Origin: Ottowia oryzae
Lineage (GTDB): Bacteria; Pseudomonadota; Gammaproteobacteria; Burkholderiales; Burkholderiaceae_C
Direction: 5' to 3'
DNA length: 64,000 bases
NCBI RefSeq assembly: GCF_003008535.1
Contig: NZ_CP027666.1
Coordinates: forward strand, 310,001-374,000
Shown here: piece after piece, positions 8,038 through 17,724 of the stretch
Numbering within the stretch: the stretch's first letter is position 1
How the letters are laid out: each line of letters starts with the position of its first letter
Position numbers and translations under genes: made by a program
Notes under the pieces: generated by a model
Seen by the model: the letters and a program-made list of their open reading frames with translations, nothing else
Told to the model about the DNA's origin: nothing
Databases searched by the model: none

Positions 8038-9291
8038 ATGAGCAGCGAAGAGCTCGCCGGCTGGCTGCGGTTGACGTTAACCATCGGCGTCGGCAACGAC
8101 GCGGCGCGGCGTCTGCTGGCCGCTTTTGGCTTGCCGCAGGCGATCTTCGAGCAAAGTGACTCGGCGCTGGGGCAACTTCTGACGCCTGCCCAGGTCAAGG
8201 CGGCGCAGACTGAACCGCCGGGCCTCAGCGCCCTGCTGCGCACCACACAAGACTGGTTGGCAGCGCAGGCCGACCCCGCTTTGGGCGGCCGGATGATCGT
8301 CACCTTGGGTGATCCGGCCTATCCGCTCAGCCTGCTGGCCACCGACGACCCGCCGTTGATGCTGTACCTGCTGGGGCAGGTTCAGGCCCTGGCACCTCAG
8401 TCTGCACATCAGCGGTCGCCCGTGGCCGAACCGACGGAGGCCGCCGATGGCCGCGGCCACGCCGCCAACGGCTGGCCGTCGCGCGCCATCGCCATGGTGG
8501 GCAGCCGCAACCCGACCCCTCAGGGCGCCGAGAACGCGCGCCAGTTCGCCCGCAGCTTCAGCGCGGCGGGGCTGACGGTGGTGTCAGGCCTGGCGCTGGG
8601 GGTGGACGGTGCCGCCCATGACGGCGCGTTGTCCGCGTGGCCCGATGCCGCCACGGCCGACCCCAGCGGGCGCATCTGCACGGTGGCGGTGATTGGCACC
8701 GGCATCGACCGCGTGTACCCCAGGCAGCACCACGAACTGGCCCGCCGCATCGCGCGCCAGGGGTTGATCGTCAGCGAATACCCGCTGGGCACGCCGCCGC
8801 TGGCCGCCAACTTTCCCAAGCGCAACCGCTTGATTGCCGGGCTTTCGCAAGGCACGCTGGTGATCGAGGCGGCCCTGCAGTCTGGCTCGTTGATCACAGC
8901 GCGGCTGACGTCCGAGCAGGGCAAAGACGTGTTCGCCGTGCCGGGCTCGATCCACAATCCGCAGTCGCGCGGCTGCCACGCGCTGATCCGGCAAGGCGCC
9001 AAGCTGGTGGAAACCGCCCAGGACGTGCTGGAGGAGTTGCGCTGGCCCGCCACCGTGGTTGCTATCGAAAGCGAAGCGGCCAGCGCTGAGCCCACCTGCG
9101 CCACCGGCACATTGGATACTGAAGATGAAGTGCTTAGGGCACTGGGCTCAGACCCCGTCGGCCTGGACGCCTTACTGGCCCGCACCGGCCTGGACACGCC
9201 TCGCCTGCAGGCGCGCCTGCTCGAGTTGGAGCTCGACGGCCACGTCGCCCGCCTGCCCGGTGGCCTGTGGCAGCGCATGGCGCGCGCATAG
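8038..9291 (+). CDS. dprA: DNA-processing protein DprA
   Basis: Binds incoming single-stranded DNA and loads RecA during natural transformation; 417 residues. A SAM-like N-terminal region is followed by the Rossmann core with MVGSRNPTPQG, VVSGLALGVDGAAHDGAL, VIGTGIDRVYP, EYPLGTPPLAANFPKRNRLI and the C-terminal winged helix (GLDALLARTGLDTPRLQARL). About 35 extra residues (QALAPQSAHQRSPVAEPTEA and on) separate the end of the SAM part from MVGSRN. The linker before the winged helix (VVAIESEAASAEP) lies on DNA resembling a diverged copy of the dispersed repeat. smg follows 194 bases downstream. Confidence 0.95.
   Translation: MSSEELAGWLRLTLTIGVGNDAARRLLAAFGLPQAIFEQSDSALGQLLTPAQVKAAQTEPPGLSALLRTTQDWLAAQADPALGGRMIVTLGDPAYPLSLLATDDPPLMLYLLGQVQALAPQSAHQRSPVAEPTEAADGRGHAANGWPSRAIAMVGSRNPTPQGAENARQFARSFSAAGLTVVSGLALGVDGAAHDGALSAWPDAATADPSGRICTVAVIGTGIDRVYPRQHHELARRIARQGLIVSEYPLGTPPLAANFPKRNRLIAGLSQGTLVIEAALQSGSLITARLTSEQGKDVFAVPGSIHNPQSRGCHALIRQGAKLVETAQDVLEELRWPATVVAIESEAASAEPTCATGTLDTEDEVLRALGSDPVGLDALLARTGLDTPRLQARLLELELDGHVARLPGGLWQRMARA
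9059..9113 (+). repeat. Diverged dispersed repeat inside dprA
   Basis: TTGCTATCGAAAGCGAAGCG, then GCCAGCGC, a spacer, GCGC and CACCGGCACATT. It keeps the extended TTGCTAT...AGCGC...GCGC...GGC order but is degraded. It encodes the linker between the Rossmann and winged-helix domains. Confidence 0.4.
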
Positions 9292-9485
9292 CCTTCCTTG
9301 CGCGCGTCAGCCTTGCGGCCGTCGCCGCACGTAGACCGGCCGCTCTGGCCTTCAATCGCGCGGCCCTCGCCCTTGCCAAGCGGCTGGCCCCCAGCGCCTG
9401 CCCCTGGCGGACATGCAGTTGTCAGATTCTCGCAACGCCGACGCGGTGTCCGTGGCGGCGGGGCGCCTTGGGCTATATTGGCTCC

Positions 9486-9977
9486 ATGTACGAAGTCCTT
9501 GCCTATGTGTACGAGACCTACTGGGGCGGCGAGGATTGCCCTGGGCGCGAACAGTTAGGGCGCCGCCTGTCCAGCGCCGGGTTTGAGCGCGAAGAAATCT
9601 TGGCCGCACTCACCTGGCTGGACGGGCTGAACAGCGCCGCCCAATCCTTGGGCAGCACGCCTTTGGCGGCCGATCAGGCCGACGCCGCGTCAACCGCAGC
9701 GTCGCCCGCCGCGATGCGCGTGTACACCGACAGGGAATTGGCCCACCTGGGCGCAGAGGGCGTGGCCTGCCTGCACTTTCTGGAACGCTCCGGCGCGCTG
9801 CCCATGGCGCTGCGGGAATTGGTGATTGACCGCGCGCTGGCCGTGGCAGAGTCTCCGCTGGAGTCGGACGAGCTGAGGGTCATCGTCATGATGGTGTTCT
9901 GGCGCACCGGCTTCACGCCCGACGCGCTCATCCTGGATGAGCTTTGCGACAACCCCACGGCGCGGGTCATGCACTGA
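9486..9977 (+). CDS. smg: Smg/DUF494 family protein
   Basis: Protein of 163 residues that begins MYEVLAYVYETYWGGEDCPG and has the family features: an N-terminal helical pair and a C-terminal helix FWRTGFTPDALILDELCDN. Smg (DUF494) proteins follow dprA in many proteobacteria and have no firm function. Start 9486 is the first ATG giving a family-like N-terminus. Residues about 50-75 (AADQADAASTAASPAA) look like a low-complexity linker. The topoisomerase gene often found after smg is absent; the next gene is convergent. Confidence 0.88.
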   Translation: MYEVLAYVYETYWGGEDCPGREQLGRRLSSAGFEREEILAALTWLDGLNSAAQSLGSTPLAADQADAASTAASPAAMRVYTDRELAHLGAEGVACLHFLERSGALPMALRELVIDRALAVAESPLESDELRVIVMMVFWRTGFTPDALILDELCDNPTARVMH

Positions 9978-10045
9978 CTGACCCGGGTGTCGTAACTGCT
10001 TCTTTGAGATCGGGCGCAACCAACGAGGCCGCGCCGCGATCAAGC

Positions 10046-12799
10046 TCACTGCAGCAGTTGGGTCGGCGCTGCGTTCAGCTTTGCCAGCGCTTCGCGCGTG
10101 GCGCGCACGGTCAAAGCCTCGTCCTCGATCGGCACCAGTAAACCCGCCTGCAGATAGGCCGCCATGCGCCGCGTCTGCACCAGGTAGCTCTTGCCAACGC
10201 CGGACGAGAACAGGTGCAACTGCCCGCGATCGCTGCGCCAGACGTACTGGACATGCTTGACCGATCCGTGCGCGTCCAGGCCGAACCAGCCGCCCAGCTC
10301 CAGGTTGCGCGCCCAGTCGACCATACCCTCGTTGGGCAATGAGCCGCCGGCGGCGATCACCTCCAACGCCGACTGATCGACACCGAACATCAGCTCGATG
10401 GTGCCCGGATCGAGCAGCATGTCGCCTTCCGGGTCGTCCGTGACCACGTCTTCCAGCCCGGCCAGGCCACGCGCCAGCTCTTCCAGTTTTTCTTGCGGAA
10501 GGCCTTCGTCCCGTGAGACGAACGCGGCCATCACTGCATCGTTGATGCGCTTGATCTGAGCGTCCTGCTCAGACTCCGCCACGGCCAGCATGCTCATGCC
10601 GCTGCGCAGCGTTTGCAGCAGGCCAGACAGATGCTGCACCACCCGCCGACGGTCATCCCGATCTGGCTTGGGGCTCACGGCCCATAGCAGATCGGCCGCA
10701 GCCTGCTTGAGCCGCAGCGTTTCAGCATGCTGCGCGCCGTAGCGGACGGCCGACAGCGCCAGGACCTCGGACCAGACTCGGAAGAGAAACTCGCGCACTT
10801 CGTCGGCCACCGGAACCGAATTCAGCATACGGCGCAGCTCGATGGTGTACTGGATGCCCAGCGCTTCCTTCTGCTCTACCTGCTGCGCCAGCGTAGCCGC
10901 CTGCTGCACCGCGCCGTTATCGGCCAACGAGCGGCCCAGGAACTTCTTGAATTCATCTAGCACCAGCTGGTAGACCCTGCGCCCCGTCTCTGGGTACTGC
11001 TCGATCACCTGCACGATGCGCTTGATCTCGCGCTCCAGCTTCGAGCCCAGGATCTGTGAGCCATCAAAACCGAGTACGCAGCCACCCATGCGATCAATGA
11101 GCTGCCGCGCAGGGTGTTCGGTAGAGGCGAAGAAATCGGGCTCGGCCAGTGCCAGACGCAGTACGGGAATCTGCAGGCGAGCAAACCACACGCGGATCGC
11201 CGGGGGGATGCGTTCTTCCGCCAGAATCGCCTGGAACATCAGCGCCACGATCTCGATGATCGCTTTCTCGCTGGGCTTTTCCGCTTTTTCCTTGAGGTCG
11301 GTCGCACGGCGGCGCAGCTGCACCGCAACCCGTTGGACGTCCGCAGGGCCAACAGCACCCATGCCGCCAGCGCCCGGGGCGCCCGTCCACTCGGTAACGG
11401 CAAAAGGGGTAATCTGCTCATCAAGGGCGCGCGCAAGCGCCGGCGAGGGCCCCGCGCTGACGCCTGCAGGCACGGTCAAATCGCCCACCCGGTCGCTGAT
11501 GAAGCGACGCAACTGGCCCAAGACACCCTGGGCCTTCTGCCGCACGCGCGCCATGGGCGTGACGCCCGTCATCATCCGAGTTTCTTGCGCCGCGCGCGCC
11601 AAAGCCGTGGGATGCACCGTCGGCGTCTGGGTGTCCAGCATGCTTGGCGGATAGCCCATTCGCTGGGTAGGCGCGCCGGGGTACCCTGTTTCGCGCTCGT
11701 AGGGATCTACCCTGCCGCCGGGATAGCGTCCACCCGGATAACGGCCGCCTGCAGGCGCTCCGCCCGGCGCACCACCGCGCGCGCCGTACATGGGCGTGGG
11801 CGCGTAACCGCCACCGCCATGCGATCCATCGTCCTGCCAGGCACCTTGGGTATCGCCGTACGCATCTGCGTAGCGGCCCGGCTGGCCGCCGTATCCAGGC
11901 GGCGCACTTTGCCCGGGCAGACCGCCCTGCCGGGTGCCTCGATCTTGCCAGGCAGGCGCACCACGGCTCGTCGGCGCTCCGCCGTAGCCCGGCGGCACCA
12001 AACGCCCGTCCGCGCCCCTGGAGGCATACCGGGGGGCACCTGTTGGCCCCTCTGGCCGGTAGGGCATCATTTCGGTCGGCGGCGACTCGTCTTCGTCTTC
12101 TTCCTCGTCGTCCCAGCCATCCGCGTTTTCGGCGCGCCGAACGCGGGATTTCATGTCGATCTCCTCCATCACGCCTTCCGAGATGAGGAGTTCGTTCGCA
12201 TGGCGATAAGCGTCGGACGTGCTGACCCGAATGGCTTCTGTCACCGGCGTCTGGACAAGCGCCCACATGGCCCGTGTCAGATCGCAATCAATCCACGCCT
12301 GAACCACCAACTGCGCCAGTGTTTCAGGCGCCAGAACCTCGCCGCGCTTCCATTCTTTCACGCGCTCGAGCCACTGCATACGAATGCTCAGATCGTTGAG
12401 CTCGCTGCCCGCGCCGTCGGTGATGGCCGCAGCCAAGCGTGAGGCGATGATCTTGCGTTCGACGACCTCGTCATCCACCAGGCCAAGCGAGCCCAGACCG
12501 CCCGCCACGCTGTCCGGCGTGCGGACTTGCTTTTGCGCGTCCTGCAAGCGCTGGCGGCAAAGGTCGATCCAGTTGGTCTGCTCGCGCTGGTACGCGGCTT
12601 CGGTGTCCAGCGCCTGGCGCGACTCGGTCACGCTTGCAAAGCGCCCCGTGTTGACCAGCGTGATCAGGTAAGTCTGAACCTTGACGCCAACCGCCAACAA
12701 CGCGCTGTCGATCTCCTGGACGAAGCGTTCGCGAACTTGTTGCGCAAGCCGCGGGGGCCTGGCGTGTCGCCTGGAGGGAGGCTTGGAGGAAGTGGCCAT
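10046..12799 (-). CDS. DUF1631 domain protein with a disordered Gly/Tyr/Pro/Arg insert
   Basis: Large cytoplasmic protein of 917 residues matching DUF1631, a betaproteobacterial family of unknown function. The N-terminal part (QQVRERFVQEIDSALLAVGV) and the region from about residue 390 on are predicted helical. The C-terminal 90 residues (ELGGWFGLDAHGSVKHVQYV, LFSSGVGKSYLVQTRRMAAY) look like a small beta domain, similar to those that bind c-di-GMP in related proteins (inference). Residues about 225-385 are a low-complexity insert: an acidic stretch DDEEEDEDESPP, then many GYGG, GRYPGG and PGGAP repeats. It ends next to smg and starts 68 bases from the end of secF. Confidence 0.8.
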   Translation of the reverse strand: MATSSKPPSRRHARPPRLAQQVRERFVQEIDSALLAVGVKVQTYLITLVNTGRFASVTESRQALDTEAAYQREQTNWIDLCRQRLQDAQKQVRTPDSVAGGLGSLGLVDDEVVERKIIASRLAAAITDGAGSELNDLSIRMQWLERVKEWKRGEVLAPETLAQLVVQAWIDCDLTRAMWALVQTPVTEAIRVSTSDAYRHANELLISEGVMEEIDMKSRVRRAENADGWDDEEEDEDESPPTEMMPYRPEGPTGAPRYASRGADGRLVPPGYGGAPTSRGAPAWQDRGTRQGGLPGQSAPPGYGGQPGRYADAYGDTQGAWQDDGSHGGGGYAPTPMYGARGGAPGGAPAGGRYPGGRYPGGRVDPYERETGYPGAPTQRMGYPPSMLDTQTPTVHPTALARAAQETRMMTGVTPMARVRQKAQGVLGQLRRFISDRVGDLTVPAGVSAGPSPALARALDEQITPFAVTEWTGAPGAGGMGAVGPADVQRVAVQLRRRATDLKEKAEKPSEKAIIEIVALMFQAILAEERIPPAIRVWFARLQIPVLRLALAEPDFFASTEHPARQLIDRMGGCVLGFDGSQILGSKLEREIKRIVQVIEQYPETGRRVYQLVLDEFKKFLGRSLADNGAVQQAATLAQQVEQKEALGIQYTIELRRMLNSVPVADEVREFLFRVWSEVLALSAVRYGAQHAETLRLKQAAADLLWAVSPKPDRDDRRRVVQHLSGLLQTLRSGMSMLAVAESEQDAQIKRINDAVMAAFVSRDEGLPQEKLEELARGLAGLEDVVTDDPEGDMLLDPGTIELMFGVDQSALEVIAAGGSLPNEGMVDWARNLELGGWFGLDAHGSVKHVQYVWRSDRGQLHLFSSGVGKSYLVQTRRMAAYLQAGLLVPIEDEALTVRATREALAKLNAAPTQLLQ

Positions 12800-12867
12800 G
12801 CAGGATTCAACTGTGTGCGCTTCAGTATCTCACGGACACAGACAGCAACACCCGCGTGAAAGCGGAC

Positions 12868-13818
12868 TTAAACCACTGCCCCGACGTTGGGGTCGTTCGG
12901 GTCGCCTTCCTTGCGGCTGGGCTTGACCAGATCCTCGCGCTTGACGCCCAGCCACATGGCGATGGCGGCAGCCACGAACACCGACGAATAGATGCCGAAG
13001 CAGATCCCGATGGTCAGCGCCATCGCGAAGTAGTGCAGCGTATCGCCGCCAAACCACAGCATCGACAAGACCATGGCCTGCGTGGACGCGTGGGTGATGA
13101 TCGTGCGGCTGATGGTCGAGGTGATGGCGTGGTCGATCACCTGCACGGGCGTCATCTTGCGGTAACGGCGGAAGGATTCGCGGATACGGTCAAAGATCAC
13201 CACCGACTCGTTGACGGAATACCCCAGCACCGCCAGCACGGCGGCCAGCACCGCCAGCGAAAACTCCCACTGGAAGAAGGCAAAGAAGCCCAGAATGATC
13301 ACCACGTCGTGCAAGTTGGCGATGGCGCCGGCCACGGCGTACTTCCATTCAAAGCGGATCGACAGGTAAATCAGGATGCCGATGATCACGAAGGCCAATG
13401 CCTTCAGGCCGTCCGCCGCCAATTCCTGCCCCACCTGCGGGCCCACGAACTCGGTGCGGCGCAGCTGCACCTTGGCGTCGTCCTTGCGCAGCGCGTTCAG
13501 CACCTGCTCGCTCACTTGCGCCGACGATTGCCCCTGGCGCACCGGCAAGCGGATCATCACGTCGCGCGAAGTGCCGAAGTTCTGAACCTGGGCATCGACA
13601 TAGCCCAGCTCAGTCAACGCGCCGCGCACCTTGGTCAGCTCGGCGGGCTGCTCATAGGCCACTTCCATGACCGTACCGCCGGTGAATTCCACCGAAAGGT
13701 GCAGGCCGCGTGTGACCAGAAAGAATACGGCCAGCACGAAGGTGATGAGCGAGATCGCGTTCAGAAGCAACGCACGCTTCATGAACGGGATGTCGCGCCG
13801 GATGCGGAAAAATTCCAT
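12868..13818 (-). CDS. secF: Protein translocase subunit SecF
   Basis: Inner-membrane partner of SecD, 316 residues, that uses the proton gradient to help protein export. The first membrane segment is ALLLNAISLITFVLAVFFLV, followed by VEFTGGTVMEV in the periplasmic loop. Five further segments include AGAIANLHDVVIILGFFAFF and the conserved SVNESVVIFDRIRESFRRY loop. An AGGAG ribosome site precedes ATG 13818. The gene lies 33 bases after secD in the yajC-secD-secF operon. Confidence 0.97.
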   Translation of the reverse strand: MEFFRIRRDIPFMKRALLLNAISLITFVLAVFFLVTRGLHLSVEFTGGTVMEVAYEQPAELTKVRGALTELGYVDAQVQNFGTSRDVMIRLPVRQGQSSAQVSEQVLNALRKDDAKVQLRRTEFVGPQVGQELAADGLKALAFVIIGILIYLSIRFEWKYAVAGAIANLHDVVIILGFFAFFQWEFSLAVLAAVLAVLGYSVNESVVIFDRIRESFRRYRKMTPVQVIDHAITSTISRTIITHASTQAMVLSMLWFGGDTLHYFAMALTIGICFGIYSSVFVAAAIAMWLGVKREDLVKPSRKEGDPNDPNVGAVV

Positions 13819-13851
13819 GGCTTAGCTACTCCTGCAATCTGTGGGCGCGAA

Positions 13852-15741
13852 TCAAACGGCTTCGTCGGTGGGGCCACCACGCCGGTAGCCTTCTTCGGGG
13901 CGCCACACGGTGCCCACCGAGAGCGATTTCAGTTTCTTCTGACGGCCATACCAGAAGTTCACGATGCCGCGCGAGAAGAACACTGCGGAGAACATCGACG
14001 TCAGCAGGCCCAGGCAGTGCACCACGGCAAAGCCGCGCACCGGGCCAGAGCCGAACGCCAGCAAGGCGATACCGACGATCAGCGAAGTCACGTTGGAATC
14101 CAGAATGGTGGCCCAAGCGTGGTTGTAGCCGGCCTGAATCGCCTGCTGCGGAGAAACGCCGTTGCGCAACTCCTCTCGCACCCGCTCATTGATCAGCACG
14201 TTCGCGTCGATCGCCATACCGATGGCCAGCGCCATGGCCGCCATGCCGGGCAGGGTCAAGGTGGCCTGCATCATTGACAGGATGGCGATCAGCAGCAACA
14301 GGTTGAACGCCAGCGAAATGCTGGAGAAGATACCGAACAAGCCGTAGTACACGCTCATGAAGATGCAGATCACGGCAAAGCCGCCGATCACGCTGAGGAA
14401 ACCCTTGCGGATGTTCTCGGCGCCCAGGCTCGGGCCGATGGTGCGCTCTTCGATGATCTCCATCGGCGCGGCCAGCGAGCCGGCGCGCAGCAGCAGCGCC
14501 AGGTCGTTCGCCTCGTTGACCGACATCGAGCCGGAAATCTGGAAGCGGTTGCCCAGCTCGGCCTGAATCACGGGTGCGGTCAGCGCTTCGCCCTTGCCCT
14601 TCTCGAACAGGATGATCGCCATCCGCTTTTTCAGGTTCTCGCTGCTGACGCGCTTCATGACGGCGCCGCCCTTGGCGTCCACCGTCAGGTCCACCTTGGG
14701 TTGCTGGGTCTGCGAGTCAAAGCCCGGCTGGGCGTTGGTCAGGCTGTCGCCGGTCAGGATGACGTCGCGCTTGACGATCACCGGCTGGCCGTCGCGCAGC
14801 AGGAATTTCTCGGCGCCAAAGGGCACCGGGCCATCGCCGCGCTCGGCCGCACGGCCTTCTGCGCTTTCGTCAACCAGGCGCATTTCCAGGGTGGCGGTGC
14901 GGCCCAGGATGTCCTTGGCCTTGGCGGTGTCCTGCACGCCGGGCAGCTGCACGATCACACGGTCGACGCCCTGCTGCTGGATGACCGGCTCGGCCACGCC
15001 CAACTCGTTGACGCGGTTGTGCAGCGTGGTGATGTTCTGCTTGACCGCGTCGGTCTGCACTTTTTGCAGGGCCTGCGGCTTGAAGCTGGCCACCAGACGC
15101 GGCTCGGCGCCAGGCTGCTCGACCACCTGCAGGTCGGTGATCTGGTCCGCGATGACGCGGCGCGCCGCTTCCAGCGTGGCCGCGTCGCGGGCGCGAATTT
15201 CGATGCTGTCGCCCGTGCGAACCACGCCGCCGTGGCGCACGTCTTTCTCGCGCAGGCTCTGGCGGATGTCGTTGGCCAGGGTGTCCAGGCGCTTGGAAAT
15301 CGCCGCGCGCATGTCCACCTGCAGCATGAAGTGCACGCCGCCGCGCAAATCCAAGCCCAGGTACATCGGCTTGGCGTTGATGGACGACAGCCACTTGGGC
15401 GAGCGCGACACCAGGTTCAGCGCGACCACATAGGTCGGGTCGGCCGCATCGGGGTTGACGGCGTGTTCGATGGCGTCCTTGGCCTTGATCTGCTCGTCGG
15501 TCGAATCAAAGCGTGCCAGCACCGACGTACCCTCCAGCGCCAGCTGGTTCGGCGTCAGGTTGGCGGCCTTCAGAGCGCTTTCCACCCGATCCAGCGTGCC
15601 GTTGTCCACCTTGGCGGTCACCTTGCCGGCCGACACCTGCACGGCAGGCGCCTCGCCATAAAAGTTGGGCAAGGTATAGATCACCGCCACCAACAAGGTG
15701 ACGAGGATGATCGCGTACTTCCAGAGAGGGTAACGGTTCAT
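13852..15741 (-). CDS. secD: Protein translocase subunit SecD
   Basis: Inner-membrane subunit of the SecDF accessory complex, 629 residues. It has the usual N-terminal anchor (KYAIILVTLLVAVIYTLPNF), the DLRGGVHFMLQVD segment, the large P1 periplasmic domain and the RND-like C-terminal membrane bundle (ALAIGMAIDANVLINERVRE, MFSAVFFSRGI). Start MNRYPLWKYAI at 15741 is family-typical; an upstream in-frame ATG at 15801 adds 20 unlikely residues. It lies between yajC and secF. Confidence 0.97.
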   Translation of the reverse strand: MNRYPLWKYAIILVTLLVAVIYTLPNFYGEAPAVQVSAGKVTAKVDNGTLDRVESALKAANLTPNQLALEGTSVLARFDSTDEQIKAKDAIEHAVNPDAADPTYVVALNLVSRSPKWLSSINAKPMYLGLDLRGGVHFMLQVDMRAAISKRLDTLANDIRQSLREKDVRHGGVVRTGDSIEIRARDAATLEAARRVIADQITDLQVVEQPGAEPRLVASFKPQALQKVQTDAVKQNITTLHNRVNELGVAEPVIQQQGVDRVIVQLPGVQDTAKAKDILGRTATLEMRLVDESAEGRAAERGDGPVPFGAEKFLLRDGQPVIVKRDVILTGDSLTNAQPGFDSQTQQPKVDLTVDAKGGAVMKRVSSENLKKRMAIILFEKGKGEALTAPVIQAELGNRFQISGSMSVNEANDLALLLRAGSLAAPMEIIEERTIGPSLGAENIRKGFLSVIGGFAVICIFMSVYYGLFGIFSSISLAFNLLLLIAILSMMQATLTLPGMAAMALAIGMAIDANVLINERVREELRNGVSPQQAIQAGYNHAWATILDSNVTSLIVGIALLAFGSGPVRGFAVVHCLGLLTSMFSAVFFSRGIVNFWYGRQKKLKSLSVGTVWRPEEGYRRGGPTDEAV

Positions 15742-15828
15742 GGTGCGAAGGTTTGAGGCGCTCAGCCGACGAGAGCTGGCCGCTGGAGCGCCTTCAGGCA
15801 AGGCGCCGCGCGGGATGCGATCCGGTGC

Positions 15829-16161
15829 TTACTTGATGGTTCCCTTGGGCAGAACCTGCACCACGGCGCTGCGCTGCATCTGCACGTCCACGCCGTTGGC
15901 GATCTGCACGCCAATGTGGCTGTCCGAGATCGAGCTGACCTTGCCCAGCATGCCGCCAGCGGTCACCACCTCGTCGCCCTTGGCCAGGGCGTCGATCATG
16001 GCGCGGTGCTCTTTCTGCTTCTTCATCTGAGGGCGGATCATGATGAAGTACAGCACCACGAACATCAGCACCAGCGGCAGCATGCTCATGAGCGAGGAAG
16101 TCATGTCGCCGCCTGCGGCAGCGGCAGGGGCGGTCTGGGCGAAAGCGCTGGAGATGAACAC
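15829..16161 (-). CDS. yajC: Sec translocon accessory protein YajC (GTG start)
   Basis: Single-pass membrane protein of 110 residues. The start is GTG 16161: an AGGAG site lies 7 bases upstream and the product then begins (M)FISSAFAQTAPAAAAGG, the common betaproteobacterial YajC N-terminus. The membrane segment is MLPLVLMFVVLYFIMIRPQM, followed by the conserved KKQKEHRAMIDALAKGDEVVTAGGMLGKV domain. YajC associates with SecDF and opens this operon. tgt and queA, which often lie upstream, are absent. Confidence 0.95.
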   Translation of the reverse strand: MFISSAFAQTAPAAAAGGDMTSSLMSMLPLVLMFVVLYFIMIRPQMKKQKEHRAMIDALAKGDEVVTAGGMLGKVSSISDSHIGVQIANGVDVQMQRSAVVQVLPKGTIK

Positions 16162-16452
16162 GGCCGGGCTCCTGAAATTCAGTGCAATAGGGAACCGCGC
16201 CGACCAGAAGGCGTGCAGGACATCCTGCCAGGGCCTGGCGCGAGAGAACCGGATATTGTATGCGGCAGGTGTGGCAGCGCCCTTGTAACAGGCACCCGCG
16301 GCGTTCCCACGCGCTGGCCACCAGCCCGTGGCGCCGCGTTGGCACCGCGCGCAAAGGCGGGCTTGCGATGCCCCATCGCGCCGGCCGGGCCGACCAGCCG
16401 AGCCCCTCAAGCACTACACAATTGATAGCTACCAGCGCTTGACCAGCTTGCG
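16162..16452. other. Region between sotB and yajC
   Basis: These 291 bases hold the yajC promoter side and, at 16420-16467, one copy of the dispersed repeat. The yajC ribosome site is at the low end. I see no gene or clear terminator. Confidence 0.5.
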
Positions 16453-16467
16453 CTAGAGGGATTTTTT
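16420..16467 (+). repeat. Dispersed TGATAGCTGC-type repeat that supplies the sotB stop
   Basis: AATTGATAGCTACCAGCGCT, spacer TGACCAGCTT, GCGCTAGAGGGATTTTTT. The sotB stop (CTA at 16453-16455 on the plus strand) and its last codons (Lys-Lys-Ser-Leu) lie inside the element. Confidence 0.8.
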
Positions 16468-17724
16468 AACCCCAGTATGCGGCGTGATGGCGGCGGCACC
16501 CGTGGGCAGCGAGAAAGCCGCCGCCCAGCGCCACATGCTGAAAGCCGCCCAGGCCAGCGCCACCATGGCCAGGCCGCCACCCACCCAGCCGATTTGCCCC
16601 ATGCCCCAGCGCAGGCTGACCTGGCTGCCCAGCAGCGCGCCGCCGCCAATGCCCACGTTGAACAGGCCCGAGTACAAGGACATGGCCACGTCGGTGGCGT
16701 CGGGCGCCAGGCGCAGCACCTTGGCCTGCATGCTCAGGCCAAAGCCCATGGCCGCCACGCCCCACACCGCCGCCAGTGCGTACAGCGGCCCCACGTGCGG
16801 CGCCGCGCTGTGCAGCCCCAGCAGGCACAGCGCCATGCCCGCAATGGCCGCCACCAGAAAGCCCCTTGGAAAGCGCGCCCCCAGCCAGCTGAACAGCAGG
16901 CTGCCCACCACGCCCATGCCGCCAAACAGCAGCAGCACCAGCGTGGTCACCCCTTCGCTTTGGTGCGCCACACCCTGCACGTAGGGCTCGATATAGCTGT
17001 AGGTGCTGAATTGCGCCGTGACCAGCAGCACCGTCAGCGCGAACAAGGCCAGCAGCGGCCCGCGGCGCAGCAGCACCGGCACGCTGCGCGCCGAGCCGAC
17101 GTTGTCTGCTGGCAGCGTCGGCAGCAGCGCGCGCAGGCACAGCATGACCACCAGCGCCACCCCGCCGATCAGCAGGAAAGTGGTGCGCCAGCCCAGCGCC
17201 TGCCCCACCACGCGGCCCAGCGGAATGCCCAGCACCATCGCCAGCGAGGTGCCCGTGGCCAGCAAACTGAGCGCCTGCACACGGCGCCCCGCTGGCGCCA
17301 CGCGCACCGCCAGCGACGCTGTGATCGACCAGAAAACGGCGTGCGCCGTGGCCACGCCCAGGCGCCCGACCATCAGCGAAGCAAAACTCCACGCCATGCC
17401 CGACACCACATGGCTGACGATGAACAGCGCAAACACGGCCAGCAGCAGCCGCCGCCGCTCCACCGCCTTGGTCAGCAGCATGAAGGGCAGCGAGCCCAGC
17501 GCCACCGTCCAGGCGTAGATGGTGAGCATCAGGCCGACGTGCTCGGTCGGCATGCCAAAGCTGGCGCCGATGTCGCTCAGCAGGCCCACGGGCACGAATT
17601 CGCTGGTGTTGAACACGAAGGCGCCCAACGCCAGCGCGATCACGGCCAGCCACTGCTGGCGCGCGGCGGGGTGGTCGCCCTGGCCCGACTTCGCGTCGAT
17701 CGGCGAGGGAGAAGAAGCAGTCAT
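16453..17724 (-). CDS. sotB: SotB-like sugar efflux transporter (MFS)
   Basis: Twelve-segment major facilitator exporter of 423 residues, close to E. coli SotB as I remember it. Matching stretches are FNTSEFVPVGLLSDI, VGLMLTIYAWTVALGSLPFM, AHAVFWSITASLAVRVAPAGRR, YSYIEPYVQG and LRLAPDATDVAMSLYSGLFN. SotB exports arabinose and other sugars or IPTG-like compounds. Start MTASSPSPIDAK at 17724; an upstream Met at 17829 has no family match. The last residues (KKSL) and the stop derive from the dispersed repeat. No regulator is adjacent. Confidence 0.85.
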   Translation of the reverse strand: MTASSPSPIDAKSGQGDHPAARQQWLAVIALALGAFVFNTSEFVPVGLLSDIGASFGMPTEHVGLMLTIYAWTVALGSLPFMLLTKAVERRRLLLAVFALFIVSHVVSGMAWSFASLMVGRLGVATAHAVFWSITASLAVRVAPAGRRVQALSLLATGTSLAMVLGIPLGRVVGQALGWRTTFLLIGGVALVVMLCLRALLPTLPADNVGSARSVPVLLRRGPLLALFALTVLLVTAQFSTYSYIEPYVQGVAHQSEGVTTLVLLLFGGMGVVGSLLFSWLGARFPRGFLVAAIAGMALCLLGLHSAAPHVGPLYALAAVWGVAAMGFGLSMQAKVLRLAPDATDVAMSLYSGLFNVGIGGGALLGSQVSLRWGMGQIGWVGGGLAMVALAWAAFSMWRWAAAFSLPTGAAAITPHTGVKKSL

